Assembly: GCF_015277735.1 (NCBI RefSeq)
Contig: NZ_JADHDA010000002.1
Span: 62,001 to 126,000 of the forward strand
DNA length: 64,000 nt
Direction: 5' to 3'
DNA from: Psychrobacter sp. NG254
Lineage (GTDB): Bacteria > Pseudomonadota > Gammaproteobacteria > Pseudomonadales > Moraxellaceae
A program made the position numbers and the translations under genes. Positions 20,101 through 29,731 of this stretch are shown here, piece by piece. Under the pieces are notes generated by a model. It saw only the letters and a program-made list of their open reading frames with translations, searched no databases and was not told the DNA's origin. Each line of letters starts with the position of its first letter. Position 1 is the first letter of the stretch.

Positions 20101-20901
20101 ATGACTACGGACAGCAACGCTACAGAAAACCGCATCACTTATAACACGCAAGGCCATGTTTGCCTTGTCGGACTCAATCGTGCCAATAAACGCAATGCCT
20201 TTGACAGTCATATGATTGGTCAGTTGTCTGATGCGATGACACGCTACGAGCAAGACGACAACTTACGCTGCGCAGTGATATTTGCGCATGGTGATCACTT
20301 TACCGCTGGGCTAGATTTGGTGGAGCTGCAAGACAAGCTAAACGATGGTGTGTTTGAGTTTAATGACGATCAAATCGATCCGTGGGGCATCGGTGGAAAA
20401 CTGCGTACCAAACCTGTGGTTGTGGCGGTCAAAGGTACTTGCTTCACTGTGGCTATCGAGCTAATGCTTAATAGTGATGTGGTCATCGCTAGTGATAACT
20501 GCAACTTTGCACAAATGGAAGTTCAGCGCGGCATCATGCCATTTGGCGGTGCGACGGTACGCTTTGTCGCGGCAGCAGGTTGGCAAAAAGCCATGCCGTA
20601 TCTGCTCACGGGTAAGGCATTCGATGCGCAAACGGCTGATAGACTGAATTTGGTCAGTGAAGTGGTAGCAAACGGCACTGAATATGAGCGTGCATTGACG
20701 TTGGCACAAGAAATCTGTAAAGCTGCGCCTTTGGGTGTGAGAGGTGCTTTATCTTCAGCACAAGATGCCAGCCGTAATGGGGCAGCGACTGCATTGGCCA
20801 ATATCCATAGTTATCTGCCGCCACTGTTTCATTCAGAAGATGCGAAAGAAGGTGTGATGGCGATGGTTGAAAGACGTGAGGCTGAGTTTAAGGGGCGTTA
20901 G
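20101..20901 (+). CDS. Enoyl-CoA hydratase/isomerase (crotonase) family protein
   Basis: 266-residue crotonase-fold protein acting on acyl-CoA thioesters. Visible features: NRANKRNAFDSHM near residue 30, the first oxyanion-hole segment AHGDHFTAGLDLVEL (~60-75), KPVVVAVKGTCFTVAIEL (~103-120) and FAQMEVQRGIMPFGGA (~140), where the Glu matches a usual catalytic acid position. CFTVAIEL replaces the common G-x-GGGxEL loop, so the reaction cannot be fixed as hydratase. A strong AAGGA precedes the ATG. The 9-bp minisatellite lies immediately upstream. Sel1 follows 25 bp later. Confidence 0.88.
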   Translation: MTTDSNATENRITYNTQGHVCLVGLNRANKRNAFDSHMIGQLSDAMTRYEQDDNLRCAVIFAHGDHFTAGLDLVELQDKLNDGVFEFNDDQIDPWGIGGKLRTKPVVVAVKGTCFTVAIELMLNSDVVIASDNCNFAQMEVQRGIMPFGGATVRFVAAAGWQKAMPYLLTGKAFDAQTADRLNLVSEVVANGTEYERALTLAQEICKAAPLGVRGALSSAQDASRNGAATALANIHSYLPPLFHSEDAKEGVMAMVERREAEFKGR

Positions 20902-20926
20902 ACTTAATAATATAAGGTCAACTATT

Positions 20927-21613
20927 ATGAAAGGGTTATTTCTATCAGTAGGTTTGTTTTTGTGGATATCATCAGGGCATGCACACGTTCAAACGCATGA
21001 GAAAAATCATGCCCAAACGAAAGTACAAAGCTGCGACATGGTCGACGCTTATGATGACCATCTCCATGAGAGATATAATGTTCCAGAACCAGGTATAGAG
21101 ATCCAAGGGATGATTGAGGCATGTCAACAATCCGTATTAGAAAACCCTAATAATCCGTATTATATCTATCAACTGGCACAAGCTTATTATAATCATAAAG
21201 ATTATGCCCAAGCCTACTCTTATTACTTGAAAGCAGCGCAGCAAGGTTATGCACCTGCCGAGCAAAGTTTAGGTAAGCTTTATAGAATGGGCAGAGGAGT
21301 TGCTCAATCTGATACTGAAGCGGCTAAATGGTTTTTAAAAGCAGCAAAGCAAGGAGATACCCATGCGCAGTCTGATTTAGGTGGAATGTATTATCAAGGT
21401 CGTGGTTTGGCGCAATCTTATGAACAAGCGCTAAAGTGGACGCTGTTAGCCGCTGAACAGGGCGATTCTTATGCTCAGTATAATGTGGGACTAATCTATG
21501 AGACAGGTAGAGGGGTTGCTCAGTCATACGAGAAAGCCATAGAGTGGTATCAAAAATCTGTCGATCAAGGTAATGCTTCTGCACAATCCAAACTGGACTA
21601 CCTACAACGCTAG
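20927..21613 (+). CDS. Sel1-repeat (TPR-like) secreted protein
   Basis: 228 residues. An N-terminal signal peptide (MKGLFLSVGLFLWISSGHAH) points to the periplasm. After ~50 residues come TPR/Sel1 helical repeats: one TPR-like (NPYYIYQLAQAYYNHKDY) followed by at least three Sel1 units with the A-x-K-W-x3-AA-x-QG and G-x-GVAQS pattern. Such repeats scaffold protein-protein contacts; no enzymatic role is implied. The start is fixed by AAGG upstream of ATG at 20927. It may be co-transcribed with the crotonase gene, from which it is 25 bp away. Confidence 0.9.
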   Translation: MKGLFLSVGLFLWISSGHAHVQTHEKNHAQTKVQSCDMVDAYDDHLHERYNVPEPGIEIQGMIEACQQSVLENPNNPYYIYQLAQAYYNHKDYAQAYSYYLKAAQQGYAPAEQSLGKLYRMGRGVAQSDTEAAKWFLKAAKQGDTHAQSDLGGMYYQGRGLAQSYEQALKWTLLAAEQGDSYAQYNVGLIYETGRGVAQSYEKAIEWYQKSVDQGNASAQSKLDYLQR

Positions 21614-21685
21614 GTTTCTGTATCTCACACTTATATACACTCTTATCAGCCAAAAACTCTACTATACAAATTAACCGTACCAACC

Positions 21686-21716
21686 AAAAAAACCTCGCAA
21701 TCGCGAGGTTTTTTGT
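21686..21716. terminator. Bidirectional terminator between the Sel1 gene and the small YadA-like gene
   Basis: AAAAAACCTCGC / GCGAGGTTTTTT hairpin with A- and T-runs, between convergent genes. Confidence 0.85.
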
Positions 21717-21769
21717 TTTACCTAGTATGACTGACTACAACAGCGTCAGTGTTGACCACTCAACTATAA

Positions 21770-22609
21770 TTATTTAGCTTTTTGGTAGTAATCAACCATC
21801 ATCGTACCTAGCGTGCCATTGTCATCAATAGTGACGATTCTGACAGTACCTGATTGTGCTGCGGTACTCGACTGCACTTGTCCGGCATTACCTAAGACGA
21901 CTTGGTTCTTTTTAGCCGCTTTTGCCTCATTACCGATAGCGATGCTATTCATGCCAGCTGCTATAGATTTATTACCAACAGCGACTGAGTTTGCACCTTG
22001 TGCTGCGGCTGCTTCACCGACTGCTGTAGCACGAACACCACTAGCGTCAGCCAAATGACCGAAAGCTTGTGCGCGCTCGCTTGTGGCTTTGGATTTCCAG
22101 CCGATAGACGTTGAGCCTAGACCAGCAGCATTGGCTTCGCCGCCCACGGCTGTTGCTGAGTTCAGACCTGCATTGGCTTTATTACCGACAGCGACTGTAT
22201 CGTTAGTACCGCCAGCCATGGCTGCTTCACCAACTGCGGTAGAGCGTACTCCGCTAGCATTGGCTAAATGACCGAAAGCTTGCGCGCGTTCAGCGGTTGC
22301 TTTTGATTGCCAACCGATAGACGTTGAGCCTAGCCCTGCTGCATTGGCTTGACCACCGACAGCCGTTGCTGAGTTCAGACCTGCATTGGCCTGACTACCG
22401 ATAGCGACGGTATCATTAGTGCCGCTAGTCGTGGCAGCGTTGCCAAGCGTGATGGCGGTACTGCTAGTAGCACTGGCGGTCGTTTGGGTATCTGACATTT
22501 GATGTTCAGCACCTGTTGCCATCGTCGTGCATGCCGTGGTTGCGGCGATGGCTAAAGTAAGGGTACCAACTTTGAGTGCTACGTTTGATAGAGAGTCCAT
22601 TTTCATCAT
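21770..22609 (-). CDS. YadA-like head-repeat protein lacking a membrane anchor
   Basis: 279 residues. It has a signal-peptide-like N-terminus (LTLAIAATTAC; the Cys lacks a good lipobox), then two 71-residue blocks (63-133 and 134-204) of YadA/Hia head repeats, including SATAVGG, GSTSIGW and ERAQAFGHL, and a further set of short repeats. It ends after TIDDNGTLGTMMVDYYQKAK. The stalk and the C-terminal beta-barrel of trimeric autotransporters are absent, so it cannot insert itself in the outer membrane. It could be a truncated adhesin or a soluble or lipid-anchored relative. Start supported by AGGA seven bases upstream. Blocks are very similar to those of the gene at 24359. Confidence 0.85.
   Translation of the reverse strand: MMKMDSLSNVALKVGTLTLAIAATTACTTMATGAEHQMSDTQTTASATSSTAITLGNAATTSGTNDTVAIGSQANAGLNSATAVGGQANAAGLGSTSIGWQSKATAERAQAFGHLANASGVRSTAVGEAAMAGGTNDTVAVGNKANAGLNSATAVGGEANAAGLGSTSIGWKSKATSERAQAFGHLADASGVRATAVGEAAAAQGANSVAVGNKSIAAGMNSIAIGNEAKAAKKNQVVLGNAGQVQSSTAAQSGTVRIVTIDDNGTLGTMMVDYYQKAK
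21998..22423 (-). repeat. Two tandem 213-bp coding repeats in the small YadA-like gene
   Basis: Each encodes a 71-residue block beginning GTNDTVA and ending near TAVGEAA. The two copies are nearly the same and match blocks in the larger adhesin gene. Confidence 0.8.
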
Positions 22610-22879
22610 GCATTATCCTGTAAAAAATCCATAGAGACTTTATGGTGGGGTTTAGGCGGCTCAAAACCATCAGGTATATAGTGTTGAAATACTGTGATGA
22701 CATTCGTTCCAGTCGGTAGGTAAGCTTAACTATACGACTTTTACATTAACTTATAATGACAGTTCAAGCAATCAATACCCTATATTTTCAAAGAATAGTT
22801 AAGCAAATAAATAAACAGTAATTAAGCAGCTGAACAAACAGTCAGGGTCTAACACACGCTAACCATTCATCTATCCATA

Positions 22880-22986
22880 TATAGTCGAACCACTCTTAAA
22901 GTGTTACGGCGTTAGACTCGCTTAGCCTACTATTGTAGTACTTGCTCTCGTCTGCCTTGTACCATTTTTAACATTGATTGACTATA
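22880..22986 (+). repeat. 107-bp intergenic repeat, copy B
   Basis: TATAGTC start and GACTATA end, with an internal GGCGTTAGACTCGCTTAG and CTCTCGTCTGCCTTGTACC. It lies between the divergent small adhesin and MalY/PatB genes; the rest of this 455-bp gap shows nothing else recognisable. Confidence 0.75.
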
Positions 22987-23064
22987 ACAACTATAAAGCC
23001 ATTGGCGATGACGCCCTTCATGTTGTACCCTAAACCACTATTTTTATAATTAAGAAGAAGTCCA

Positions 23065-24231
23065 ATGCAATACAACTTTGATGAGATAGTCGACAGGCGT
23101 AATACAGGTTCGCTCAAATGGCACTATACCGATGACACGATTCCGTTATGGGTGGCGGATATGGATTTTAAGGCTGCGCAGCCTATCTTAAACGCAATTG
23201 AGCAAACAGTGCAACATGGTATATTGGGTTATACCAAACCTACAGATAGCCTGTATGACTCAATTATTCAGTGGCATGGCAGTCGTTATGATTTGCAGCT
23301 GACCAAAGAGAATATACTGTTCTCTCCCGGTGTCGTCCCAAGCTTAGCGCTAATGATGAATGTCTTTACCGAAGTGGGCGAATCAGTATTGGTCAATGAT
23401 CCTATTTATACACCTTTTATGAGCAAAGTTGAGCAAAATGGCCGTAAGCTTGTGCTCTCTGCATTAAAGGAAGTTGAAGGCAAGTATCATCTGGACTTGG
23501 TCGATATTGAATCCAAAATAGTCGAACATGATGTTAAGCTTTATCTACTCTGCAATCCGCACAATCCGGGCGGGCGCGTGTGGACGGTTGATGAGCTTGA
23601 AGCGCTGCTTGCGATTTGCAAAAAGCACAATGTAGCGATTGTGAGTGATGAGATTCATCAAGATTTGACTTTGACTGGTCACACGTTTATACCGTTTCTA
23701 ACATTAGCAAAAGGCTATGAATACAATGTCGTAAGCCTGACGTCGATGACCAAAACCTTTAACATCGCAGGTATCAAAGGCTCGATGATATTTGCGACAG
23801 ACGAGGCATTAGTCAAAAAAATTAGCCAGCAGCAGCACTTAAATGATGAGTATGAGCTGAATTTATTTGCTTATACGGCTATGCGTGTGGCTTATGAGCA
23901 GGGCGATGAGTGGTTGGCGCAGGCGCTGAATTATATCGAAGCCAATATTGATGTAACGGTGCAGTTTTTAGAAGAGCATTTGCCTAAGATTAAGGTTATG
24001 CGCCCAGAAGCCTCATATTTAATTTGGGTAGATTGCTCGGCGTATGCTGAAGATGATAATGTGCTCTATGACACCCTTCGCGCTGCCAAGGTTGAGTTGA
24101 GTGCAGGATTTAAATATGGTGAGGAAGGTCATCTGAAAATGCGTTTGAACGTGGCATGTCCTAGAGCATTGCTATTAGAAGGGCTCAATCGTATGCATGC
24201 AGCGTTGGGTGGTACCGCTATGTCTTCATAA
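23065..24231 (+). CDS. MalY/PatB family PLP-dependent cystathionine beta-lyase/aminotransferase
   Basis: Fold-type I PLP enzyme of the MalY/PatB group, which cleaves C-S bonds of cystathionine or related cysteine conjugates. The family start is DEIVDRRNTGSLKWH and LWVADMDF. Cofactor-binding motifs: LCNPHNPGGRVW, VSDEIHQDL and SMTKTFNIAGIKGS, where the Lys should form the Schiff base (~residue 230). 388 residues, normal. AGAAG precedes the ATG. A terminator follows. Function in methionine metabolism or thiol release is plausible; substrate uncertain. Confidence 0.9.
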   Translation: MQYNFDEIVDRRNTGSLKWHYTDDTIPLWVADMDFKAAQPILNAIEQTVQHGILGYTKPTDSLYDSIIQWHGSRYDLQLTKENILFSPGVVPSLALMMNVFTEVGESVLVNDPIYTPFMSKVEQNGRKLVLSALKEVEGKYHLDLVDIESKIVEHDVKLYLLCNPHNPGGRVWTVDELEALLAICKKHNVAIVSDEIHQDLTLTGHTFIPFLTLAKGYEYNVVSLTSMTKTFNIAGIKGSMIFATDEALVKKISQQQHLNDEYELNLFAYTAMRVAYEQGDEWLAQALNYIEANIDVTVQFLEEHLPKIKVMRPEASYLIWVDCSAYAEDDNVLYDTLRAAKVELSAGFKYGEEGHLKMRLNVACPRALLLEGLNRMHAALGGTAMSS

Positions 24232-24257
24232 AAACTAAGATTTGAGCGATAAATGAT

Positions 24258-24294
24258 AAAAAGGCTGGACTACCACTGTAGCCCAGCCTTTTTA
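24258..24294. terminator. Terminator between the MalY/PatB gene and the large adhesin gene
   Basis: AAAAAGGCTGG / CCAGCCTTTTT arms with an internal ACTA/TAG(C) extension; A- and T-runs suit both convergent genes. Confidence 0.8.
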
Positions 24295-24358
24295 TTAGAG
24301 TGTTATCAATATTTTTGCCTATATAGAGTGATAGGTTTGATAAAGACTGATGGACTGT

Positions 24359-26437
24359 TTACCAAGCAAAAGTAACACCGCCACGTGCACCTACTTTACC
24401 AGTATCAGTACCGAAACCAGCACCAGTAGAAATAGTAACGCTGTCACTCACGCGTCCAGCAAATGAGGCGCTGATCGCAGTGCTACTGTTATAGTAACCT
24501 GTACCGATGGTCATCGCGTATTTTTTGCCTGAAGGAATGACTGGCGTCTCCATCGACAATGCCATGGCGATACCGTCCTCTGCTTCATCTAAGCGATCTT
24601 CTTGACGATTATATTGACTACGTAAATCGTTAAACTGTCTCGATGTCGCTAGCGAATCTACGCTGAGGCTAGTACCTAGCGTACCGTTTGCATCAGCAGT
24701 TACGATATTGGTGGCACCTGACTGTGATGCGGTACTGGCTTGTAGTTGACCTGAGCTGCCCAAGACAACTTGATTATCATTTGCTGCAGTAGCACCGTTA
24801 CCGATAGCGATACCGTTTGAGCCAGTCGCAGATGACTGATTACCTAGCGCGACAGATCCTGCGCCTTGTGCCATGGCGGCTTCACCGACTGCAGTCGAGC
24901 GTACGCCCGTTGCTGATGCCAGATGACCGAATGCTTGTGCGCGTTCAGCACTCGCGGTCGACTGCCAACCAATGGCAGTCGCACCTGCTTGCGTTGCTTG
25001 CGCTTGCGAACCGACAGCCGTGGAAGAGGTACCAGAAGCTGTGGTTTGACGTACGCCACTTCTGTCTCCACCGATCGCCACTCCATCAAGTCCCGATGCT
25101 ACTGAGTTGTTACCAATGGCGACTGCGTTGTCCGACTCGGCGCTGGCCGCTTCACCAACCGCAGTTGAGCGTAAACCTGTTGCTGATGCTAGATGACCAA
25201 AGGCCTGAGCACGTTCACCAGTCGCTTCTGATTGCCAACCTACTGAAGTAGATCCTAAGCCTGCAGCATTGGCTTGGCCACCAACCGCAGTAGCTGAGTT
25301 CATACCAGCACTGGCTTGGTTACCGATGGCGACGGTATCATTAGTGCCGCCTGCCATTGCTGCCTCACCGACTGCTAGTGAGCGCTCACCGTTTGCCTGA
25401 GCCAAATGACCGAATGCTTGCGCGCGCTCAGCATTTGCTGCCGCCTGCCAACCGATAGCCGTTGCGCCTGGGCCAGTCGCTACTGACTCGCCACCAACTG
25501 CAGTAGTAGAGTTACCGTTTGCATTGGCAGTATCACCAATCGCCAAGGCATCTATACCATTCGCAATTGATTCGTTACCGATAGCGGTAGCGAAGCCAGA
25601 TTTTGCATCAGCGTTTTCACCGATGGCCAGTGAACGCTCACCTTGAGCAGTCGCTAAATGACCAAAGGCTTGCGCACGTTCGCCAGTTGCTGCTGACTGC
25701 CAGCCTACGGAAGTAGATCCTAGTCCTGCGGCATTGGCTTGACCACCGACTGCGGTAGCCGAGTTCATACCAGCATTGGCTTGGTTACCGATAGCCACGG
25801 TATCATTACTACCGCCTGCCATTGCCGCTTCCCCCACTGCGGTAGAGCGTTCGCCGCTGGCATTGGCGAGATGACCGAAAGCTTGTGCGCGTTCAGCGGT
25901 GGCTGCTGATTGCCAACCGATAGAAGTAGATCCCAATCCTGCAGCATTGGCTTGACCGCCGACCGCTGTGGCTGAATTCATGCCAGCAATCGACTGGTTA
26001 CCGATCGCTACTGTATCATTGCTACCACCTGCCAATGCTGCTTCACCAACTGCAGTAGAGCGTTCGCCGCTGGCATTGGCGAGATGACCGAATGCTTGCG
26101 CGCGTTCAGCAGAGGCGCTTGATTGCCAACCGATAGAAGTAGATCCCAATCCTGAGGCATTGGCTTGACCGCCAACAGCAGTGGCTGAGTTCTGACCTGC
26201 AAATGCCACATGACCGATGGCAACGGTATCATTAGTGCCACCAGCATCTGCCATGATGCCACAAGCGAGAGACGTATCACCGTTACTGATTGCACCTAGA
26301 GTGGTGGTATCACCATTTGAATCACTGAGTTGACATTCAGCCGCCATGACGGTGGACGTACTAAAAGACGCAGCGGCAACTGCCAAAGTGAGTGAGCTAA
26401 GCTTAAGAGCTGAGCGTTTTGAGAAATTCATTTCCAT
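24359..26437 (-). CDS. Trimeric autotransporter adhesin (YadA-like), head-rich with short stalk
   Basis: 692 residues. Signal peptide to about residue 32 (SLTLAVAAASFSTSTVMAA). Then some 500 residues of YadA/Hia head repeats, organised as 71-residue blocks containing TNDTVAIGN, SATAVGGQANA, GSTSIGWQS and ERAQAFGHLA. A short coiled coil follows (FNDLRSQYNRQEDRLDEAEDG). The last ~70 residues form a YadA anchor barrel, ending GARGGVTFAW with the terminal aromatic residue. It should assemble as an outer-membrane trimer with a short stalk. Start supported by AAGGA. Copy number of blocks may vary by recombination. Confidence 0.93.
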   Translation of the reverse strand: MEMNFSKRSALKLSSLTLAVAAASFSTSTVMAAECQLSDSNGDTTTLGAISNGDTSLACGIMADAGGTNDTVAIGHVAFAGQNSATAVGGQANASGLGSTSIGWQSSASAERAQAFGHLANASGERSTAVGEAALAGGSNDTVAIGNQSIAGMNSATAVGGQANAAGLGSTSIGWQSAATAERAQAFGHLANASGERSTAVGEAAMAGGSNDTVAIGNQANAGMNSATAVGGQANAAGLGSTSVGWQSAATGERAQAFGHLATAQGERSLAIGENADAKSGFATAIGNESIANGIDALAIGDTANANGNSTTAVGGESVATGPGATAIGWQAAANAERAQAFGHLAQANGERSLAVGEAAMAGGTNDTVAIGNQASAGMNSATAVGGQANAAGLGSTSVGWQSEATGERAQAFGHLASATGLRSTAVGEAASAESDNAVAIGNNSVASGLDGVAIGGDRSGVRQTTASGTSSTAVGSQAQATQAGATAIGWQSTASAERAQAFGHLASATGVRSTAVGEAAMAQGAGSVALGNQSSATGSNGIAIGNGATAANDNQVVLGSSGQLQASTASQSGATNIVTADANGTLGTSLSVDSLATSRQFNDLRSQYNRQEDRLDEAEDGIAMALSMETPVIPSGKKYAMTIGTGYYNSSTAISASFAGRVSDSVTISTGAGFGTDTGKVGARGGVTFAW
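25601..26239 (-). repeat. Three tandem 213-bp coding repeats in the large adhesin gene
   Basis: Residues 67-137, 138-208 and 209-279 are near-identical 71-residue head blocks; more degenerate partial blocks continue to about 24850. The units are long and similar enough for homologous recombination. Confidence 0.8.
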
Positions 26438-27076
26438 AACTTTAATCCTTTTATAAAAGCGTTAAGTGCTTTGTGACTCGTCCGGTGAGTGTGGCTAAGG
26501 AAATACTAGACCCTCAGTATCAAGGGGTTTTATCTAAAAATCTGATAATTAACTGTAACTGCTACAGCAAGAACTTTTTAATAAAGTACACGTCTTTGTA
26601 ACAAAAATCGACTAATATTTTTCTATTGTTTCAATACGATACGGATTTGAATAGCTAAACTTTATAGACTTTTAAGAAAATATTTTAAGTGATATTTTTT
26701 GTCTTATCATTAAGCACAGTTAAAAGCAGGATACGATAATTAAAGAAATATGATAAGAATTGGTTGAGCGGCTATAGGTAGATTATGGTTAGCTTTCTAT
26801 CACTATATAAATGTGAAACAAACAGCCTAACAGAACAGAGCGTCTCAAGATGGCAAAGAGTCTTAAAACAAGACGTCCAAAAAATAGATACTTTTAATAG
26901 AGGATTGAATAAAAATAATAGGTCTTAACAATAGTAGTCACAGGTCAGAACGCGTTATTAGGTAGTTTGTAACGGAAAAATGACTGAATAATGAAATTTT
27001 GCGGATGAAGTAGCCCTTATGCGGCATAAACTTGTTAAAATAGGGCACCAATTTATCTATTGATGGATATCGATTT
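26438..27076. other. 639-bp intergenic region upstream of the adhesin gene and guaA
   Basis: AT-rich and non-coding. It must hold the divergent promoters of the adhesin gene (left) and guaA (right). No repeat copy, DnaA box or parS-like site was found, only a half-site ATGTGAAACA near 26811. Confidence 0.4.
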
Positions 27077-28672
27077 ATGACCACTGCCGCAGCCACCCCT
27101 ACGATCAAAGAAGACCGCATCTTAATTCTCGATTTTGGCTCGCAGTACAGCCAGCTTATCGCCCGCCGTGTGCGCGATGCTGGCGTGTTTTGTGAGATGT
27201 TCCCTTATGATATCGACACCCAGCGCATCATCGATTTTGGTGCAAAAGGCATCATCTTATCGGGTGGCCCTGAGAGCGTTCATGCAGAAAACAGCCCGCG
27301 CATTAATGACGCCGTGTTTGATTTAGGCATTCCGGTATTGGGTATCTGCTACGGTATGCAGGCAATGGCAGATCGTTTCGGTGGCAAAGTTCAAGCCAGT
27401 GATGTGCATGAATTTGGCGCTGCTGTGATCAATGTAAACGGCACTTGCGCCTTGCTTGATGGTATCGAAGATGCTGCTGGCACGCTCAATGTCTGGATGA
27501 GCCATGGCGATAAAGTGGTTGATGCACCAGCTGGCTTTGATATTGTGGCTAGCACACCAAGCTGCCCAATTGCGATTATGGCCAATGATGACAAGCAATA
27601 CTACGGCTTACAGTTTCACCCAGAAGTGACCCATACTGCACAAGGTCAAGCACTGCTAGCACGCTTTGTACATGACATCTGCGCCTGTGCTGGTAGCTGG
27701 ACACCAGACAATATCGCTGAGATGCGTATCGCACAGTTAAAAGAGCAAATCGGTGACAAGCAAGTATTACTAGGTCTATCAGGCGGCGTTGATAGCTCAG
27801 TCGTAGCCGCGCTATTACACAAAGCAATCGGCGATCAGCTAACTTGTGTATTTGTCGATAACGGTCTATTGCGCTTGCATGAAGGCGACCAAGTGATGCA
27901 AGTTTTTGCAGAAAACATGGGCGTTAAAGTGATTCGTGTGGATGCAGAAGATTTGTTCTTAAACGCATTGGCAGGCCAGTCTGATCCAGAAGCCAAACGT
28001 AAAATCATCGGTAAAACGTTCATTGACGTATTCGCCGAAAGCGCGCGTCAAGTAAGCGAGCAGAGCGATGGTAAAGTCGTTGAATTCTTGGCACAGGGTA
28101 CGATTTACCCTGACGTGATTGAGTCAGCAAAATCGCATCAAGGTAAAGCACACGTGATTAAGAGCCATCATAACGTTGGTGGTTTGCCAGATGACTTGGC
28201 ATTCAAGCTGATTGAGCCGTTACGTGATTTGTTCAAAGATGAAGTGCGCAAACTGGGCATCACGCTTGGCTTGCCACCTAAAATGATCAATCGCCATCCG
28301 TTCCCAGGTCCAGGTTTGGGCGTGCGTATTTTGGGTGAAGTGACCAAAGAATATGCAGATATTTTGCGTCAAGCTGATGCCATCTTTATGGAAGAGCTTG
28401 AGCGTTCAGGCTGGTATGCCAAAACTGCGCAAGCATTTGCTGTATTCCAACCTATCAAATCTGTCGGCGTGGTCGGTGATGGTCGCCGCTATGCGTGGGT
28501 AATCGCGCTACGTGCGGTTGAGACGGTAGACTTTATGACGGCTCGCTTTGCGCATCTGCCGTATGATTTGATCGAGACGGTATCGAACCGCATTATGAAT
28601 GAAATCGCTGAAGTATCACGCGTGACTTATGATGTTTCAAGTAAGCCACCTGCGACGATCGAGTGGGAATAA
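27077..28672 (+). CDS. guaA: GMP synthase (glutamine-hydrolysing)
   Basis: Converts XMP to GMP using glutamine and ATP. The N-terminal class I amidotransferase has the nucleophile motif GICYGMQAM (~residue 93) and the His/Glu pair in QFHPEVTHT. The ATP-pyrophosphatase domain begins with the PP-loop [14 protein letters not shown] (~234). The C-terminal dimerisation domain contains [12 protein letters not shown] and ends KPPATIEWE, as in all GuaA. 531 residues, normal. guaB is not adjacent. A diverged copy of the 107-bp repeat and a strong terminator follow. Confidence 0.97.
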   Translation: MTTAAATPTIKEDRILILDFGSQYSQLIARRVRDAGVFCEMFPYDIDTQRIIDFGAKGIILSGGPESVHAENSPRINDAVFDLGIPVLGICYGMQAMADRFGGKVQASDVHEFGAAVINVNGTCALLDGIEDAAGTLNVWMSHGDKVVDAPAGFDIVASTPSCPIAIMANDDKQYYGLQFHPEVTHTAQGQALLARFVHDICACAGSWTPDNIAEMRIAQLKEQIGDKQVLLGLSGGVDSSVVAALLHKAIGDQLTCVFVDNGLLRLHEGDQVMQVFAENMGVKVIRVDAEDLFLNALAGQSDPEAKRKIIGKTFIDVFAESARQVSEQSDGKVVEFLAQGTIYPDVIESAKSHQGKAHVIKSHHNVGGLPDDLAFKLIEPLRDLFKDEVRKLGITLGLPPKMINRHPFPGPGLGVRILGEVTKEYADILRQADAIFMEELERSGWYAKTAQAFAVFQPIKSVGVVGDGRRYAWVIALRAVETVDFMTARFAHLPYDLIETVSNRIMNEIAEVSRVTYDVSSKPPATIEWE

Positions 28673-28680
28673 ATCGTTTA

Positions 28681-28770
28681 AGTATTCTAAACGGTAACTT
28701 TGTTAACCTCGCTAGATGTACAAACACGTACTATCTGCGCTCGGTTGCCTTGTTACCATCTTAGACTACG
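28681..28770 (+). repeat. Diverged copy C of the 107-bp intergenic repeat
   Basis: Retains GTTAACCTCGCTAGATGTA, CTGCGCTCGGTTGCCTTG and TTAGACTA, but the TATAGTC left end is lost and the right end reads GACTACG. Confidence 0.6.
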
Positions 28771-28854
28771 TAAACTCATCTAAGAAGCTTTTCAACTCAG
28801 GTTTTTTAAATTGATATATGACTGACCAATAGTCTGATTAGCTCAGTATAGTAG

Positions 28855-28889
28855 TAAAAAAACACTCAACTTGGTTGGGTGTTTTTTTT
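28855..28889. terminator. Terminator between guaA and the HEPN-like gene
   Basis: AAAAAAACACTCAAC / GTTGGGTGTTTTTTTT hairpin (one G-U pair) with long A- and T-runs, between convergent genes. Confidence 0.85.
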
Positions 28890-28894
28890 CAATT

Positions 28895-29629
28895 TTAAGG
28901 CTGGTTTTTGATAGGGGCTTGGCTCTGTAATAAATCAGTATATAGAAATGGTAGACTATTAATTAAATCTGTTACTAACTTATCTATTACTAGTAATACG
29001 CTTTCATATTGCTCAATAGACTCATCACTTACTACTTCTTTGATTTTGTCGTATGACATGATATCAGTAATTTCTTTTATCGAGATAGACTCTATTCCAG
29101 CATTCTCTATAGCTTGTAAAACACATAGATTTTTACTAGAAAAGCCAGCCTGATGAGCCACTTTATTTCTAGGTGTTCGTAGATCGGCTACTGCACTGTT
29201 CATTTCTTCTAAAATAGCAGCTGATATAGGATAGGAACTTAGTAGAGCTTTCTTGATTTTATTTTTACCATTTTGATTCTCTATCTCACTACTCTCCATT
29301 GATATAGTTGAGCCAGCTAACAGGTATGATCGGTCAACTACGCTAGTAAATTTAAGTAAAAGATTTTCGATATGATGAGCATGATGCTCAGAAAAATTAT
29401 ACTCTGAATCTTCATAGTTATTTTTGCGCAAATACTCCATTGTGATCGACATGTTTTTTAAAGCGTTATCAATTTCATAAACTCTTGAAAAAATATTTTG
29501 AGCATATATTTCGATGGATGAAGCACGGTAGCTACTATCACCATTAGATAGGGCCGCCATACCTTTCGAGAGAGAATCAGTAACTAGTGAAAAAAATTGC
29601 TTTATATTAGGGTTTTCAGTATGGGGCAT
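28895..29629 (-). CDS. Hypothetical protein with HEPN-like R-x4-H motif
   Basis: 244 residues, mostly helical and charged, without signal peptide or membrane segment. Residues 151-160 read RTPRNKVAHQ; R154-x4-H159 fits the R-x4-6-H catalytic motif of HEPN domains, some of which are ribonucleases. The context, a long helix (SAAILEEMNSAVADL) before the motif, resembles HEPN families such as the Cthe_2314 type, but I cannot confirm the family. No partner nucleotidyltransferase or antitoxin gene lies beside it. DNA is more AT-rich than the neighbouring guaA. Function unknown. Confidence 0.6.
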   Translation of the reverse strand: MPHTENPNIKQFFSLVTDSLSKGMAALSNGDSSYRASSIEIYAQNIFSRVYEIDNALKNMSITMEYLRKNNYEDSEYNFSEHHAHHIENLLLKFTSVVDRSYLLAGSTISMESSEIENQNGKNKIKKALLSSYPISAAILEEMNSAVADLRTPRNKVAHQAGFSSKNLCVLQAIENAGIESISIKEITDIMSYDKIKEVVSDESIEQYESVLLVIDKLVTDLINSLPFLYTDLLQSQAPIKNQP

Positions 29630-29731
29630 GATGTTCCTTAATTAAGTAAAAAATGCATAAGAGAAGGCTTTAAAAAAGGCAGCACCTCAAAAAAGATACT
29701 GCCTTTCATTGATAACACTAACTCTTAAAAC

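Noticed and set aside
24817..25251. 144-residue plus-strand frame inside the large adhesin gene
   Set aside because: It is antisense to the repeated, strongly recognisable YadA-like coding sequence; the repetition keeps shadow frames open.
26811..26820. Additional parS-like site
   Set aside because: Only one half-site (ATGTGAAACA) is present; the left arm does not match.
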